Assembly (NCBI RefSeq): GCF_001750215.1
Contig: NZ_LWGM01000007.1
Location: forward strand, 1-33,696
Length of the DNA stretch: 33,696 nt
Source of the DNA: Isoptericola variabilis
GTDB taxonomy: Bacteria > Actinomycetota > Actinomycetes > Actinomycetales > Cellulomonadaceae
Direction: 5' to 3'
Shown here: piece by piece, positions 15,739-24,650 of the stretch
How the letters are laid out: each line of letters begins with the position of its first letter
Position numbering within the stretch: position 1 is the stretch's first letter
Notes under the pieces: model-generated
The model's database searches: none
Seen by the model: only the letters and a program-made list of their open reading frames with translations
What the model was told of the DNA's origin: nothing
Position numbers and translations under genes: made by a program

Positions 15739-16443
15739 GTGGTCGTCATCGCCGTCGACGGGCCGTCCGGCTCCGGCAAGTCCAGCGTGTCCAAGGCCGT
15801 CGCCCGGCGCCTCGGCCTGGCGTTCCTCGACACCGGCGCGATGTACCGGGCCGCGACCCTGTGGTGCACCCGGCGCGGCGTCGACCTCGCCGACACCACC
15901 GCCGTCGCCCGCGCCGTGCGCGTGATGCCGCTGGTCATGGGCCTGGACCCGCAGGGGCCGACCGTCCACCTCGACGGCCAGGACGTCGGCGCGGACATCC
16001 GCACCACCGAGGTCTCCACCGAGGTGTCGAAGGTGGCCACCAACCTCGACGTGCGCGCCGAGCTGCGCCGCCTGCAGCGCGAGATCATCGAGCTGGAGAC
16101 GACCGACGCGGGCTGGTCCGGCGGCGCCGGCGTCGTGGCCGAGGGCCGCGACATCACCACGGTCGTCGCGCCGGACGCCGACGTCCGCGTCCTGCTCACC
16201 GCCAGCGAGGAGGCGCGGCTGCGCCGCCGGTCGCTCGAGGTGCACGGCGCCGCCGACGCCGCGGCCGTGGCCGCCACCCGCGACCAGGTGGTCCGCCGCG
16301 ACCGGGACGACTCCACCGTGAGCCAGTTCTCGGTGGCGGCCGACGGCGTCGTCACGGTCGACTCCTCCGACCTCGACTTCGACCAGACCGTCGACGCGCT
16401 CCTCGACGTCGTCGCGCAGGTCACCGGCACCCGCGCGCGCTGA
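15739..16443 (+). CDS. cmk: Cytidylate kinase
   Basis: Phosphorylates CMP and dCMP with ATP. The P-loop GPSGSGKSS is at 8-16; [10 protein letters not shown] is the CMP-binding block; [20 protein letters not shown] and [11 protein letters not shown] are lid-region motifs. 234 residues. The GTG at 15739 has GAGGAG eight bases upstream and gives the normal N-terminus; the longer open frame is Pro/Ala-rich spacer. The 106-base gap from rluB contains no gene. Confidence 0.96.
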   Translation: MVVIAVDGPSGSGKSSVSKAVARRLGLAFLDTGAMYRAATLWCTRRGVDLADTTAVARAVRVMPLVMGLDPQGPTVHLDGQDVGADIRTTEVSTEVSKVATNLDVRAELRRLQREIIELETTDAGWSGGAGVVAEGRDITTVVAPDADVRVLLTASEEARLRRRSLEVHGAADAAAVAATRDQVVRRDRDDSTVSQFSVAADGVVTVDSSDLDFDQTVDALLDVVAQVTGTRAR

Positions 16444-16504
16444 CCGGCGCGCACGGGCGCGACCTGGTGCGCCGCGGGTCCCGGAGCCTGGGAGAATGGT
16501 CCGC

Positions 16505-18031
16505 ATGGCAACCCCCGACGACTACACCGCCGCCGACGAGGACCTCGCCGTCGGCGAGCCCGTCGTGACCGACGACGCGCCCCTCGCGGCGGACGGCGAC
16601 GACGAGGCGCGCGAGCGCGCGCTGCGCGCCGGCCTCGAGGAGTTCGAGCTCGACGAGGCCGACCGCGCGCTGCTCGACGGCGACTGGGACGCCGGCGAGG
16701 AGGCGCCCGGCGAGGCGCCGCTGCCCGTCCTGGCCATCATCGGCCGGCCCAACGTCGGCAAGTCCACGCTGGTCAACCGCGTGCTCGGCCGCCGCGAGGC
16801 CGTGGTGGAGGACAAGCCCGGCGTCACCCGCGACCGCGTGAGCTACCCGGCCGAGTGGGCCGGGCGCGACTTCACGCTGGTGGACACCGGCGGCTGGGAG
16901 GTCGACGTCGCGGGCATCGAGTCCAAGGTCGCCGTGCAGGCCGAGGTGGCGATCTCGCTGGCCGACGCCGTCGTCTTCGTGGTCGACGCCACGGTGGGCG
17001 CCACCGCGACCGACGAGCGCGTGGTGGAGCTGCTGCGCCGCTCGGGCAAGCCGGTCGTGCTCGCCGCCAACAAGGTGGACGGCCCCTCGGGCGAGGCGGA
17101 CGCCGCCTACCTGTGGAGCCTGGGCCTGGGCGAGCCGCACCCGATCTCGGCGCTGCACGGGCGCGGCGTGGGCGACCTGCTCGACGCCGCCATGGCCGTG
17201 CTGCCGGCGACCTCCGCGCACGGCGAGGTCCGCCCGACCGGCCCGCGCCGCGTGGCGCTGGTCGGCCGCCCGAACGTCGGCAAGTCCTCGCTGCTCAACA
17301 AGCTCGCCGGGGCCGAGCGCGTCGTCGTCGACGAGCTGGCCGGCACCACCCGCGACCCGGTCGACGAGCTCGTCGAGATCAAGGGCGTGCCGTACTGGTT
17401 CGTCGACACCGCGGGCATCCGCCGCCGCGTGCACCAGACGTCCGGCGCCGACTTCTACGCCTCGCTGCGCACCCAGGCCGCGATCGAGAAGGCCGAGGTC
17501 GCCGTCGTGCTGCTCGACGCGTCGGAGCCGCTCACCGAGCAGGACACCCGCGTGCTGCAGCAGGTGGTCGACGCCGGCCGCGCCCTGGTCATCGCCTACA
17601 ACAAGTGGGACCTCATGGACGAGGACCGCCGGCCCTACCTCGAGCGGGAGTTCGAGAAGGAGCTGGTCCAGCTCCAGTGGGCGCCGCGCATCAACGTCTC
17701 GGCCCGCACCGGCTGGCACACCGACCGCCTGGTGCGCGCCCTGGAGACGTCCCTGACGTCGTGGGACACCCGCATCCCCACCGGGCGCCTCAACGCCTTC
17801 CTCGGCGAGCTCGTGGCCGCCCACCCGCACCCGCTGCGCGGGGGCAAGCAGCCGCGCATCCTGTTCGCCACCCAGGCCTCGACCCGCCCGCCGCGGTTCG
17901 TCGTCTTCGCCACGGGCTTCATCGAGGCGCAGTACCGCCGGTTCATCGAGCGGCGCCTGCGCGAGACGTTCGGCTTCGAGGGCACGCCGATCGAGATCAG
18001 CGTGCGCGTGCGGGAGAAGCGCCGCCGGTGA
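16505..18031 (+). CDS. der: Ribosome-assembly GTPase Der (EngA)
   Basis: Tandem GTPase needed for 50S maturation. The two G domains have P-loops GRPNVGKST (80-88) and GRPNVGKSS (254-262), each with DTGGW / DTAGIRRR switch II, and NKVD / NKWD base-specificity motifs. The KH-like C-terminal domain ends RVREKRRR. The first 75 residues are an acidic extension common in actinobacterial Der. ATG start after GAGAAT and seven bases. The stop overlaps the next gene's GTG by three bases. Confidence 0.97.
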   Translation: MATPDDYTAADEDLAVGEPVVTDDAPLAADGDDEARERALRAGLEEFELDEADRALLDGDWDAGEEAPGEAPLPVLAIIGRPNVGKSTLVNRVLGRREAVVEDKPGVTRDRVSYPAEWAGRDFTLVDTGGWEVDVAGIESKVAVQAEVAISLADAVVFVVDATVGATATDERVVELLRRSGKPVVLAANKVDGPSGEADAAYLWSLGLGEPHPISALHGRGVGDLLDAAMAVLPATSAHGEVRPTGPRRVALVGRPNVGKSSLLNKLAGAERVVVDELAGTTRDPVDELVEIKGVPYWFVDTAGIRRRVHQTSGADFYASLRTQAAIEKAEVAVVLLDASEPLTEQDTRVLQQVVDAGRALVIAYNKWDLMDEDRRPYLEREFEKELVQLQWAPRINVSARTGWHTDRLVRALETSLTSWDTRIPTGRLNAFLGELVAAHPHPLRGGKQPRILFATQASTRPPRFVVFATGFIEAQYRRFIERRLRETFGFEGTPIEISVRVREKRRR

Positions 18032-19263
18032 GCACGCCGGGTGGGCGGGCCGCCGAGCGGCCGGGGGAGCGGCACGTCGCCCCGGCCGCCGGTCCCGCCC
18101 GGCCCGGCGCCGCCTCCGGTGCCCACGCCGTCGGACGCCCCGGCGGTGACGGGGGCACCGACCACGGCGCCCACCACGGCGCCCACCACGGCGTCCACCA
18201 CGCGGCGCTCGTGGCGCGCGACCGCCTGCTGCGCTCGGGCGTGGTCCGCGACACCGCCGCGGTGCGGCACGTCGTCGCCTTCCTCGTCGCGACCGTGGCG
18301 ACGGTGCTGCTCACCCGCGCGTTCCTCGCCCTGGCCGGGTTCCCGCAGATCGGCGGGGGCGGGCTGCACGTGGCGCACGTGCTGTGGGGCGGGCTGCTCA
18401 TGGCGCTCGCCGTGGTGCTGCTGCTCAGCTACGTCGGGCCCACGCCGCGGCCGCTGGCCTCCGTGCTGGGCGGCGTGGGGTTCGGGCTGTTCGTCGACGA
18501 GATCGGCAAGTTCGTCACCGCGGACAACGACTACTTCTTCGCCCCGACCCCGGCGATGATCTACGTCGTCGTCGTGGTGCTGGTGCTCGTGATGGAGCTG
18601 GTGCACGGCCGGCGCGCGCACCAGCCGGCCGAGTACCTGGCCGTCGCGGCCGACCGCCTGGCGGCCGGCGTCGCCGGCGGCCTCACCGACGCCGGCCGCG
18701 CCGAGGTCGAGGACCTGCTCCGGCGCAGCGGCGACGAGCCGGGCGCGGCCGAGCTGCGCCGGGTGCTGGCGGCCGTGCCGCACGACGACGTCGCCGTGCC
18801 CGACCCCGTGCGCGCCTCCGTGCTGCGTCTCGACGCGACGCTGCGCGCCGCCGTCGCCCGGCCCTGGGCGCGGTACGTCGTCAGCACGGCGGTGGTGCTC
18901 GTGGCGGCCCAGGCCGTCGCCGTCGGGATCGGCGTGCTCGGCCGGACCATCGACGTCGTTGCCTGGGTGGGCGTGGTCGTGCTCGTCGGAGTCGCCGGGA
19001 CCGTGGTCTGCGCCGTCCTCGCGGTCATCGCCGGGCGCACCGCCTCCGTGCAGGGCGCCGTGTGGATGCGCCGCGCGGTGCTGGTGAGCCTCCTGATCTC
19101 GCAGCCCTTCGTGTTCCGCGCCCTGGAGTGGGTCGCGGTCGCCGGGCTCGTCGTCGACCTCGTCGCGTTCGGGCTGCTCGAGGTCGTGCTGCGCGACGGC
19201 GCGCAGCGGGCCCGCGAGCGGGCGGAGTCGTCGGGCGCCCAGGAGGCACCGCAAACCCGTTGA
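18028..19263 (+). CDS. Uncharacterised multi-pass membrane protein
   Basis: 411 residues, translationally coupled to der (GTGA overlap). I do not recognise a named family. An N-terminal cytoplasmic-looking arm, Gly/Ala-rich, holds a repeat [14 protein letters not shown] (about 45-58) encoded by a 12-bp DNA repeat. Hydrophobic spans lie near residues 80-102, 114-137, 142-155, 175-193, 290-312, 316-340 and 350-390. Between spans 3 and 4 is [18 protein letters not shown], a polar stretch with acidic residues in or near the membrane. A helical soluble domain (about 195-285) separates the two membrane halves. The His repeat could bind metal, but that is only a suggestion. Confidence 0.8.
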   Translation: MSTPGGRAAERPGERHVAPAAGPARPGAASGAHAVGRPGGDGGTDHGAHHGAHHGVHHAALVARDRLLRSGVVRDTAAVRHVVAFLVATVATVLLTRAFLALAGFPQIGGGGLHVAHVLWGGLLMALAVVLLLSYVGPTPRPLASVLGGVGFGLFVDEIGKFVTADNDYFFAPTPAMIYVVVVVLVLVMELVHGRRAHQPAEYLAVAADRLAAGVAGGLTDAGRAEVEDLLRRSGDEPGAAELRRVLAAVPHDDVAVPDPVRASVLRLDATLRAAVARPWARYVVSTAVVLVAAQAVAVGIGVLGRTIDVVAWVGVVVLVGVAGTVVCAVLAVIAGRTASVQGAVWMRRAVLVSLLISQPFVFRALEWVAVAGLVVDLVAFGLLEVVLRDGAQRARERAESSGAQEAPQTR

Positions 19264-19294
19264 CGGCACCGGGGGCGGCCGGGAGGCTGGGCAC

Positions 19295-19891
19295 GTGACC
19301 ACCGCGCCCGCCGTCGAGGCCACCTGGCCCGTGCGCACGCCCCGCCTCGTCCTGCGCCCCGCCGGGCCCGACGACGCCGAGGCGTTCCTGGCCTGGCGCT
19401 CGCAGCCGCTGGTCGTGCGCTACATGTACCAGGACCCGTGGACGCCGGAGGTCGCGCGGGAGCGGCTGGCGCGCTGGGCCGCGGGCCCCTTCGCGGGGTC
19501 GGGTGACGTGCTGGTGCTGGCCGTGGCGGCCGACGACGACGAGCCCGCGGTGGGCGAGCTGCTGCTCAAGTGGGCCGACGGCACCGGCCAGGTCGAGGTC
19601 GGCTACGCCTTCCACCCCGACGTCACCGGGCACGGCTACGCCACCGAGGCGGCGCGGGGGCTGCTCGACCTGGCGTTCGGGCGCTACGGGTTCCACCGGG
19701 CCTTCGCCCGCATCGACGAGCAGAACACCGCCTCCGTGCGGCTCGCGCAGCGCCTCGGCATGCGGCTGGAGGCGCGCCTGGTGGAGAACGACGTGCGGCC
19801 CGCGGACGGGGTCTGGTCCACCGAGGTGGTCTACGCGATGCTCGCCGCGGAGCACGACGCGCGCCGAGTCGTGGTCTCGGCGGGCCTGTGA
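19295..19891 (+). CDS. GNAT acetyltransferase (RimJ-like)
   Basis: 198 residues of the RimJ/RimL-like GNAT type. The N-terminus LVLRPAGPDDAEAFLAWRS is the usual first strand and helix; GYAFHPDVTGHGYATEA carries the acetyl-CoA loop (GHGYAT), and NTASVRLAQRLGMRLEARL is the C-terminal motif B. Start GTG after GAGGCT and six bases. It is the last gene before the tRNA and the integrated element, and looks chromosomal. Substrate unknown. Confidence 0.88.
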   Translation: MTTAPAVEATWPVRTPRLVLRPAGPDDAEAFLAWRSQPLVVRYMYQDPWTPEVARERLARWAAGPFAGSGDVLVLAVAADDDEPAVGELLLKWADGTGQVEVGYAFHPDVTGHGYATEAARGLLDLAFGRYGFHRAFARIDEQNTASVRLAQRLGMRLEARLVENDVRPADGVWSTEVVYAMLAAEHDARRVVVSAGL

Positions 19892-19954
19892 CGTGGGGTA
19901 GTATTCCTGTCGGCCCTGCGGGGCCACGACGGCTCGCCGGTACCGGCGGCCGAT

Positions 19955-20083
<129 letters not shown>

Positions 20084-20220
20084 TAACTCAACCAGAACCC
20101 AACCAAAACCCCCCTCAATACGGGGTCTGACCGGGGTCGATATGGCGGTCGGCGGGTGTCGGCTCGCAGTCTCGCGCAAGGTCGCGCGTCAGTCAGGCGT
20201 GGCATGTCCACCTGGATGGC

Positions 20221-20481
20221 ATGGACAGTCACAGCACGCCCACGAGCGGCACCCTGGGCCCGCAGCCGACCGTCAGCGGCCTCGAGCCGCTGCTGAGCAT
20301 CGAGACGCTGGCGGAGTACGTCGGCGTCCCGGTGGTGACCATCTACCGCTGGCGCACCGAGGGCAAAGGTCCACGGGCGCTCCGGGTGGGACGGCACCTG
20401 AAGTTCGCGCTGTCGGACGTGCAGGATTGGCTGGCCACGATCCGCGAGAGCGAGCCGGGAACCCCACCGGCCGGACGGTGA
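20221..20481 (+). CDS. xis: Excisionase-type HTH protein
   Basis: 86 residues with one MerR-like winged HTH of the AlpA/excisionase group: LLSIETLAEYVGVPVVTIYR, then RWRTEGKGPRALRVGRHLKF and DVQDWL. Such proteins direct the integrase toward excision and often regulate int. The ATG is 189 bases after the attL core and the gene ends six bases before int, so both are likely cotranscribed. A diverged, truncated copy is at 30440-30600. Confidence 0.87.
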   Translation: MDSHSTPTSGTLGPQPTVSGLEPLLSIETLAEYVGVPVVTIYRWRTEGKGPRALRVGRHLKFALSDVQDWLATIRESEPGTPPAGR

Positions 20482-20487
20482 GCCGGC

Positions 20488-21798
20488 ATGCCTAGGCCGC
20501 GGGTTCCGGTCGGCACGTTCGGCGACATCTGGACTGAGCCGGCCGGCCGAGGCCGCACCGTGGCCAAGGTGTGGTTCCGCGACGAGGACGGCCGTCGTCG
20601 CCAACTGAGCGCGGCCGGGGCGAGCGCAGCGGAGGCCAGGCGCCGGCTGAAGGAGAAGGTCACGACTGTCGACCGGCGGCTGTCGGCGGCGGCGGAGATC
20701 ACCGGCGACACGGCCTTTCCGGAGATGGTCGACTACTGGCTCGCCGACCTCGACGCGGAGGGCGAGCTCGCCCCCAGCTCGCGCCAGCGCTACGAATGGG
20801 AGGTCAGGCACCTGGTGCTGCCGGCCTTCGAGCACCTGCGCCTGCGCGAGATCACGGTGGGACGGGTCGACCGCTACCTGAAGCGCCAACGGCAGTTCAG
20901 CTACGCGCGGGCTGTCCACTCCAGGAAGATCCTCAGCCTGGTCATGGGGCTCGCCCTCCGGTTGGAGGCGATCGACCGCAACCCGGTCGTGGGCGTCAAG
21001 CGGCTCAAGCGGCCGCCCCAAGCCCCGATGGCGATCGACGCGGCGGAGCTGGACGTGATCCGCCGCGCGGTGGCGACCTGGCGGCGCGGAAAGGGGTACA
21101 GCGGGCCGCCGCCGGACGGGCAGCTGGAGGCGATCATCGAGGTGATGGTCGGCACCTCGGCCCGCATCGGCGAGGCGCTGGCCATCCGGGTGCAGGACCT
21201 GGATCTCGACGCGAGTCCGCCGACGCTGCGGATCGCGGGCACGATCGTGTCGCCCAAGGGTGCGCCTACCTTCCGCCAGGACCATCCGAAGACCGCCAAG
21301 GCGGTGAGGACGGTGGCCATCCCGTCCTTCACCGCCGAGGCGCTGCGCCGGCGGCTGGACGAGGTCGGCGACCTGCCGCTGGGACACCTGGTGTTCTTCA
21401 GCCGCAACGGCACGCCGCTGACGACCGCCAACGTCCGCCGTCGCCTGCGCGAGGCGCTGCGCGACGCAGGGGTGGACGTCGTGACGCCGCACACGTTCCG
21501 GCGGACGGTGGCCACCGTCATCGACCGTGCGGCGGGCACGGACCTGGCCGCCGAGCTGTTGGGGCACACGTCGACTGCGATCACCAAGCTGCACTACATC
21601 GAGCCCGACGAGCGAGTGAACCCGCGGACCGCCGTGATCCTCGAGGCGCTCGCGCCTCGTCTTGGCTCTGATCCGGTGAGCCAAGAGGCTCAGGCAGCGG
21701 GCGAGCGCGGCGGTACGCGCGAAGGGGGCGACGTGACTGCCGAGGTGCGTTCGTCGATGGGCGCGGCGCGCTACCTACGGGCCCGGCGCCGACGGTAG
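20488..21798 (+). CDS. int: Tyrosine integrase of the element
   Basis: Site-specific recombinase, 436 residues. An N-terminal arm-binding region (about 1-70) and core-binding SAM-like domain (about 75-175) precede the catalytic domain. Catalytic residues are Arg226 (ARIGEAL), a Lys near 268-271, His335 and Arg338 (HTFRR), His360 (GHTS) and the nucleophile Tyr370 (LHYIEPDE). All are present, so the enzyme should be active. It sits next to the tRNA-Pro att site it presumably uses. The C-terminal 50 residues are low-complexity and basic. A short piece of a related int gene is fused to the xis remnant near 30574. Confidence 0.95.
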   Translation: MPRPRVPVGTFGDIWTEPAGRGRTVAKVWFRDEDGRRRQLSAAGASAAEARRRLKEKVTTVDRRLSAAAEITGDTAFPEMVDYWLADLDAEGELAPSSRQRYEWEVRHLVLPAFEHLRLREITVGRVDRYLKRQRQFSYARAVHSRKILSLVMGLALRLEAIDRNPVVGVKRLKRPPQAPMAIDAAELDVIRRAVATWRRGKGYSGPPPDGQLEAIIEVMVGTSARIGEALAIRVQDLDLDASPPTLRIAGTIVSPKGAPTFRQDHPKTAKAVRTVAIPSFTAEALRRRLDEVGDLPLGHLVFFSRNGTPLTTANVRRRLREALRDAGVDVVTPHTFRRTVATVIDRAAGTDLAAELLGHTSTAITKLHYIEPDERVNPRTAVILEALAPRLGSDPVSQEAQAAGERGGTREGGDVTAEVRSSMGAARYLRARRRR

Positions 21799-21843
21799 CT
21801 GCGCAACCCCACCACAACTGCCGGGTAGCTCTCTCGGCGACTA

Positions 21844-21951
21844 CGTAGCCCACGCAGGCCCTGCTCAGGCCCATACGCGTCGACTACGTAGCCCCATGGC
21901 GAACGGTGCGTAGCCCTCCGTAGCCCCAACCTGCGCTGCCCGCGTAGCCCC
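21844..21951. repeat. Five copies of CGTAGCCC downstream of int
   Basis: CGTAGCCC starts at 21844, 21887, 21909, 21919 and 21943, four times followed by C or T. The first two share a longer GACTACGTAGCCC. They fill the 218-base gap between int and the next gene, which otherwise has no recognisable content. Possible roles are integrase arm sites or a regulator array. Confidence 0.7.
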
Positions 21952-22016
21952 TCTCATAGCGGGCATCTGCGGTCCCGCCCCCGGGGCGGTTCCACCGTGG
22001 GCGATTCGCGATGCGT

Positions 22017-22292
22017 CTAGTCGTGCGCCTTCGACGTGGGGACCGTGCCCTTGATCGCTGAGATCACCGCGGTTGCGCCGAGCCCGGCGGCGAGCAAGGG
22101 GGCTCCGATGAGAGCGGAGAGCGTGGCGATGAAGCTCAGCAGGGTGGCGATCAGCTCCAGGCCCGGCTCTTGGCTCACCCAGGCCGGGTAGTCACCGATC
22201 AGGAAGTTCGGGACGAACCAACCAGCGAGCAGGCCCACCACCAGCAGGATGGCGCCGGTCTTGACGAGCAGCGGTGCGGTCACGAACTTCAT
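22017..22292 (-). CDS. Small membrane protein of unknown function
   Basis: 91 residues, not recognised. Hydrophobic helices lie at about 8-28 (LLVKTGAILLVVGLLAGWFV) and 48-78 (ELIATLLSFIATLSALIGAP and onward, long enough for one or two passes), with a short loop containing Trp and acidic residues between. The ATG at 22292 has GGGGAG seven bases upstream; the longer open frame has no better start. The first predicted product of the element cargo. Confidence 0.6.
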   Translation of the reverse strand: MKFVTAPLLVKTGAILLVVGLLAGWFVPNFLIGDYPAWVSQEPGLELIATLLSFIATLSALIGAPLLAAGLGATAVISAIKGTVPTSKAHD

Positions 22293-22532
22293 CGCCTGAC
22301 TCCCCTTGTCTGCGCGTCCGCCACGGGAGAACGACCTTCGGTGTTCGGAGACCCTCGGCGGCTTGGCCATGACGCCATCCGTACGGCCGCCCACGACGAA
22401 GCCCCGCGCAGGTGAGAAGCGCGGGCCCTCAGGGTGGCTGCGGAAACCGGATGTGCTGGGGCAAGGGAGTAGCCGGGCTCGGACGCTCGCCAACTGTGTG
22501 AGGCGAGCCGCCACGAGCCTGAGCGCGGACTG

Positions 22533-22778
22533 TCAGCTGTTGGCGCTGAGCCCGGCCTGGCGTGCCCATGCCAGTGCCTCGGCGCGGGTGGAGACGCCGA
22601 GCTTGCGGTAGGCGCTGCGGACCTGCGACTTGACGGTGTTGCGGGTGACGAAGAGGCGGGTGGCGATCTGCTCGAGGGTGACGTCCTCGGCGAGATGGGC
22701 GAGCACCACGAGCTCACGCCGGGTCAGGGCGGCGGACACGGCGACGGGGGTGGGGCTGTGCAGCTCGACGAGGGTCAT
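22533..22778 (-). CDS. Stand-alone LuxR-type HTH protein
   Basis: 81 residues consisting almost only of a LuxR/GerE DNA-binding domain: LTRRELVVLAHLAEDVTLEQ, then IATRLFVTRNTVKSQVRSAY and RKLGVSTRAEAL. There is no receiver, PAS or other sensor domain. The RBS GGAGGA lies five bases before the ATG, which supports a genuine short gene rather than a truncated one. It may bind DNA as a dimer without a signal, or be the surviving output domain of a larger protein. The 240-base gap to the membrane protein downstream holds no gene. Confidence 0.85.
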   Translation of the reverse strand: MTLVELHSPTPVAVSAALTRRELVVLAHLAEDVTLEQIATRLFVTRNTVKSQVRSAYRKLGVSTRAEALAWARQAGLSANS

Positions 22779-23257
22779 GGCTTCCTCCGGTGCGGCCGGC
22801 CGGCGGCAGGGTTGCCGGCTCTACCACTAGAGAGTCGTTGCGGCCGCGATCATGACGTGGTGCTACCGACCTTTCACCCGGCCCCGAGCCGAAGCGACGA
22901 ACCGTCGACCGGCTGCTCGCGGCGCCTTGACATCACGGGCAGACCGTCGTCTCGTTGCTACTCCACCGAGCCTCGGTGCGGACGCCGAGGGCGGGGACGC
23001 CGTCAGCACCGAGGCCCTCACACCTCTGGCAACTCGCGGCGGGCGGTCTGTCCGTACGAAAGCACCAGCCATGGCGCGCTCTTATGGAGCCACCTCAGAG
23101 GGCTGCCTCCACGGCTGGCCGCTGCACGGCGGAAGCCAGCACCGAGGCGACTGGCACCCATGACTCGCCATGCGGCTCAAGGCGACACGGCAACTGCACC
23201 CGGGCGGGCGACTTAATGCCCTGGGCCGCGCGTGGATGGCCTGGCTACGGTGGCGCC
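22779..23257. other. 479 bases without a convincing gene
   Basis: Short open frames exist on both strands, but none has family motifs or a good start. A -10-like TACGGT for the next gene lies at its right end (23246-23251). Confidence 0.5.
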
Positions 23258-23644
23258 ATGCTGCCCGTTGAATGGATCGCCCACCGCCGCCCCGACGACA
23301 ACGAGCCCGTGGGGTGGATCCGGCCCGAGGGCGACGACTGGGTGGCCGTGTCGCCGCTGGGTCGCGACCTCACCGGTCCCGTGGACTGGCTCGCCGCCGA
23401 GGAGGCGCTCGAGGGGGCCGGCCTGGCGTGGCTCGCTGAGGTGTGGATGCTCGAGCGCCCGGACGGTGCGCCCGTGCGCGTGCGGATTGTCGAGGTCACC
23501 CCTGACGGTGTCGTCGTCCAGACCGACGACTTCGGCGCGATCGACGTTGCCGTCGAGAGGTACGCCCTGCCGTGGCCGGCACCGGCGGAGCTGCGCCCGC
23601 GGCGCGCCGACGACCCTGACGGCAGGGTGCTCTCGGGTCGGTGA
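23258..23644 (+). CDS. Uncharacterised actinobacterial protein
   Basis: 128 residues, soluble, acidic. The start MLPVEWIAHRRPDD, then GWIRPEGDDWVAVSPLGR and PVDWLAAEEALE, is reminiscent of a hypothetical family I have seen in Cellulomonas-type genomes; no function is known to me. It has repeated Trp residues and alternates short strands and loops (VRVRIVEVTPDGVVVQTDDFG), suggesting a small beta-rich fold. The ATG follows TACGGT by six bases, the same leaderless pattern as chromosomal genes. Codon use looks like the host's, so it may have entered from a close relative. Confidence 0.72.
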   Translation: MLPVEWIAHRRPDDNEPVGWIRPEGDDWVAVSPLGRDLTGPVDWLAAEEALEGAGLAWLAEVWMLERPDGAPVRVRIVEVTPDGVVVQTDDFGAIDVAVERYALPWPAPAELRPRRADDPDGRVLSGR

Positions 23645-23781
23645 GGCCCCACCGCCGCGGCAAAATCGCCGTAAACCACTAGTCCTGATCGCGCCGGGCC
23701 CGGTGGCTCGCGCGCCAACCTCGCCATCGATGGTTCCGCTCGTGGGAACCGCCGGACGAGCCACGGTCAGTGCCGCGTGCA

Positions 23782-24012
23782 CTAGGAGGCGGGAGGGTCG
23801 TCCCCCCGAGTGCCTTCAGGCGATGTATAGAGCTCCGGGTCCGTGGTGCGACCACTCGAAGGGCCGCATGCATACATCGGAAAGCGTCCGATCGTGGTCA
23901 GGGCGTCGCGCTCCTTCCTCGCCGAGGGGGCGCACGCGACGCACTCCTTCTCCCGTGCTGCACCCGCAGGTTCCAGCTCGACCCGGCGGTCGGGAGCCGT
24001 TCGCCTGGGCAT
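23782..24012 (-). CDS. Possible small protein, 76 residues
   Basis: The main support is an AAGGAGG nine bases before the ATG at 24012. The chain begins MPRRTAPDRRVELEPAGAA and contains CVAC and a later lone Cys; it is basic and Pro-rich with no known domain. It could be a real small cargo gene or chance, since it is part of a long noise frame. It starts 21 bases beyond the end of the phosphatase pseudogene. Confidence 0.35.
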   Translation of the reverse strand: MPRRTAPDRRVELEPAGAAREKECVACAPSARKERDALTTIGRFPMYACGPSSGRTTDPELYTSPEGTRGDDPPAS

Positions 24013-24032
24013 GTCCGAGAGCCTCCTTGACG

Positions 24033-24650
24033 TCATGTGCCCATGTCCGCGCCGCGGGAGGTGTTCCTTGTCGTGGTGCCGCCGTGCCATTCGAGCAGCA
24101 GGAGGGCGGCGTCGTCCTGGACGGTGTGCCCGACCGCTTTGAGGAACGCGCGGGAGAGGTGTTGGGCGGCGTTGCGGGGGTGGCGGTCGGCGGTGTCGCG
24201 GAGGAAGCCGGGCAGGTCGAAGGCTGCGGCGCTGCGCTCGAGCATGCCGTCGGTCATCAGCAGCAGCCGGTCGCCCGGGCTCAGCTCGAGCTCCTCGCTG
24301 CGGTAGTCGTCCGGGAACAGTCCAAGCAGGGGGTTGCCGGACTTGGCGACGGTCGTGACGTTCCCGTCGTGCAGCAGCAGGGCGCCGGGGTGGCCGGCGT
24401 TGATGACGCGCACCTGCGCGGAGGCCTCGCGCTAGCTCCAGCAGGAATCCGGTGACGAACTGCCCCGGCCCGGCGTGCTCGAGCAGGGCGCGTTGGCGGC
24501 CTGTGCCTGCTGCTCCAGGCTGGCGCCCGCGCGCCGGGCGTTGCGCATGGCGTTGACCGTCAAGGTGGCCAGCAGGGCGGCGTTTAGGTCGTTGCCGACC
24601 GCGTCGGTGATCGTGACGGTGAGCCGGTCGGGTGAGGCCGCTCAAATCGA
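24033..24650 (-). pseudogene. Frameshifted SpoIIE/PP2C-type phosphatase remnant
   Basis: Three overlapping frames together give the C-terminal two thirds of a SpoIIE-type Ser/Thr phosphatase. The first reads SPDRLTVTITDAVGNDLNAA and LLATLTVNAMRNARRAGASL; the second ALLEHAGPGQFVTGFLLEL; the third [31 protein letters not shown] and [13 protein letters not shown]. Frame changes are needed near 24489 and near 24431. The metal-binding Asp residues (TDAVG, MTDG, QDD) survive, but the N-terminal part of the domain is absent. The first piece begins directly after the stop of the DUF2254 gene. Intact members dephosphorylate STAS-type anti-anti-sigma factors; one such protein is encoded 3.4 kb away. 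Either decayed or affected by sequencing indels. Confidence 0.8.

Noticed and set aside
13593-16511. A 972-residue open frame on the minus strand
   Set aside because: It lies opposite scpA, scpB, rluB and cmk, whose motifs are certain. Long antisense frames are expected at this GC content, and its translation has no family features.
21844-21951. Possible plasmid-type origin with iterons
   Set aside because: No replication initiator gene is in the element, the spacing is irregular and no AT-rich stretch adjoins.
23071-23163. A 30-residue open frame in the gap before 23258
   Set aside because: No ribosome site, no recognisable sequence, and similar frames occur by chance throughout the gap.
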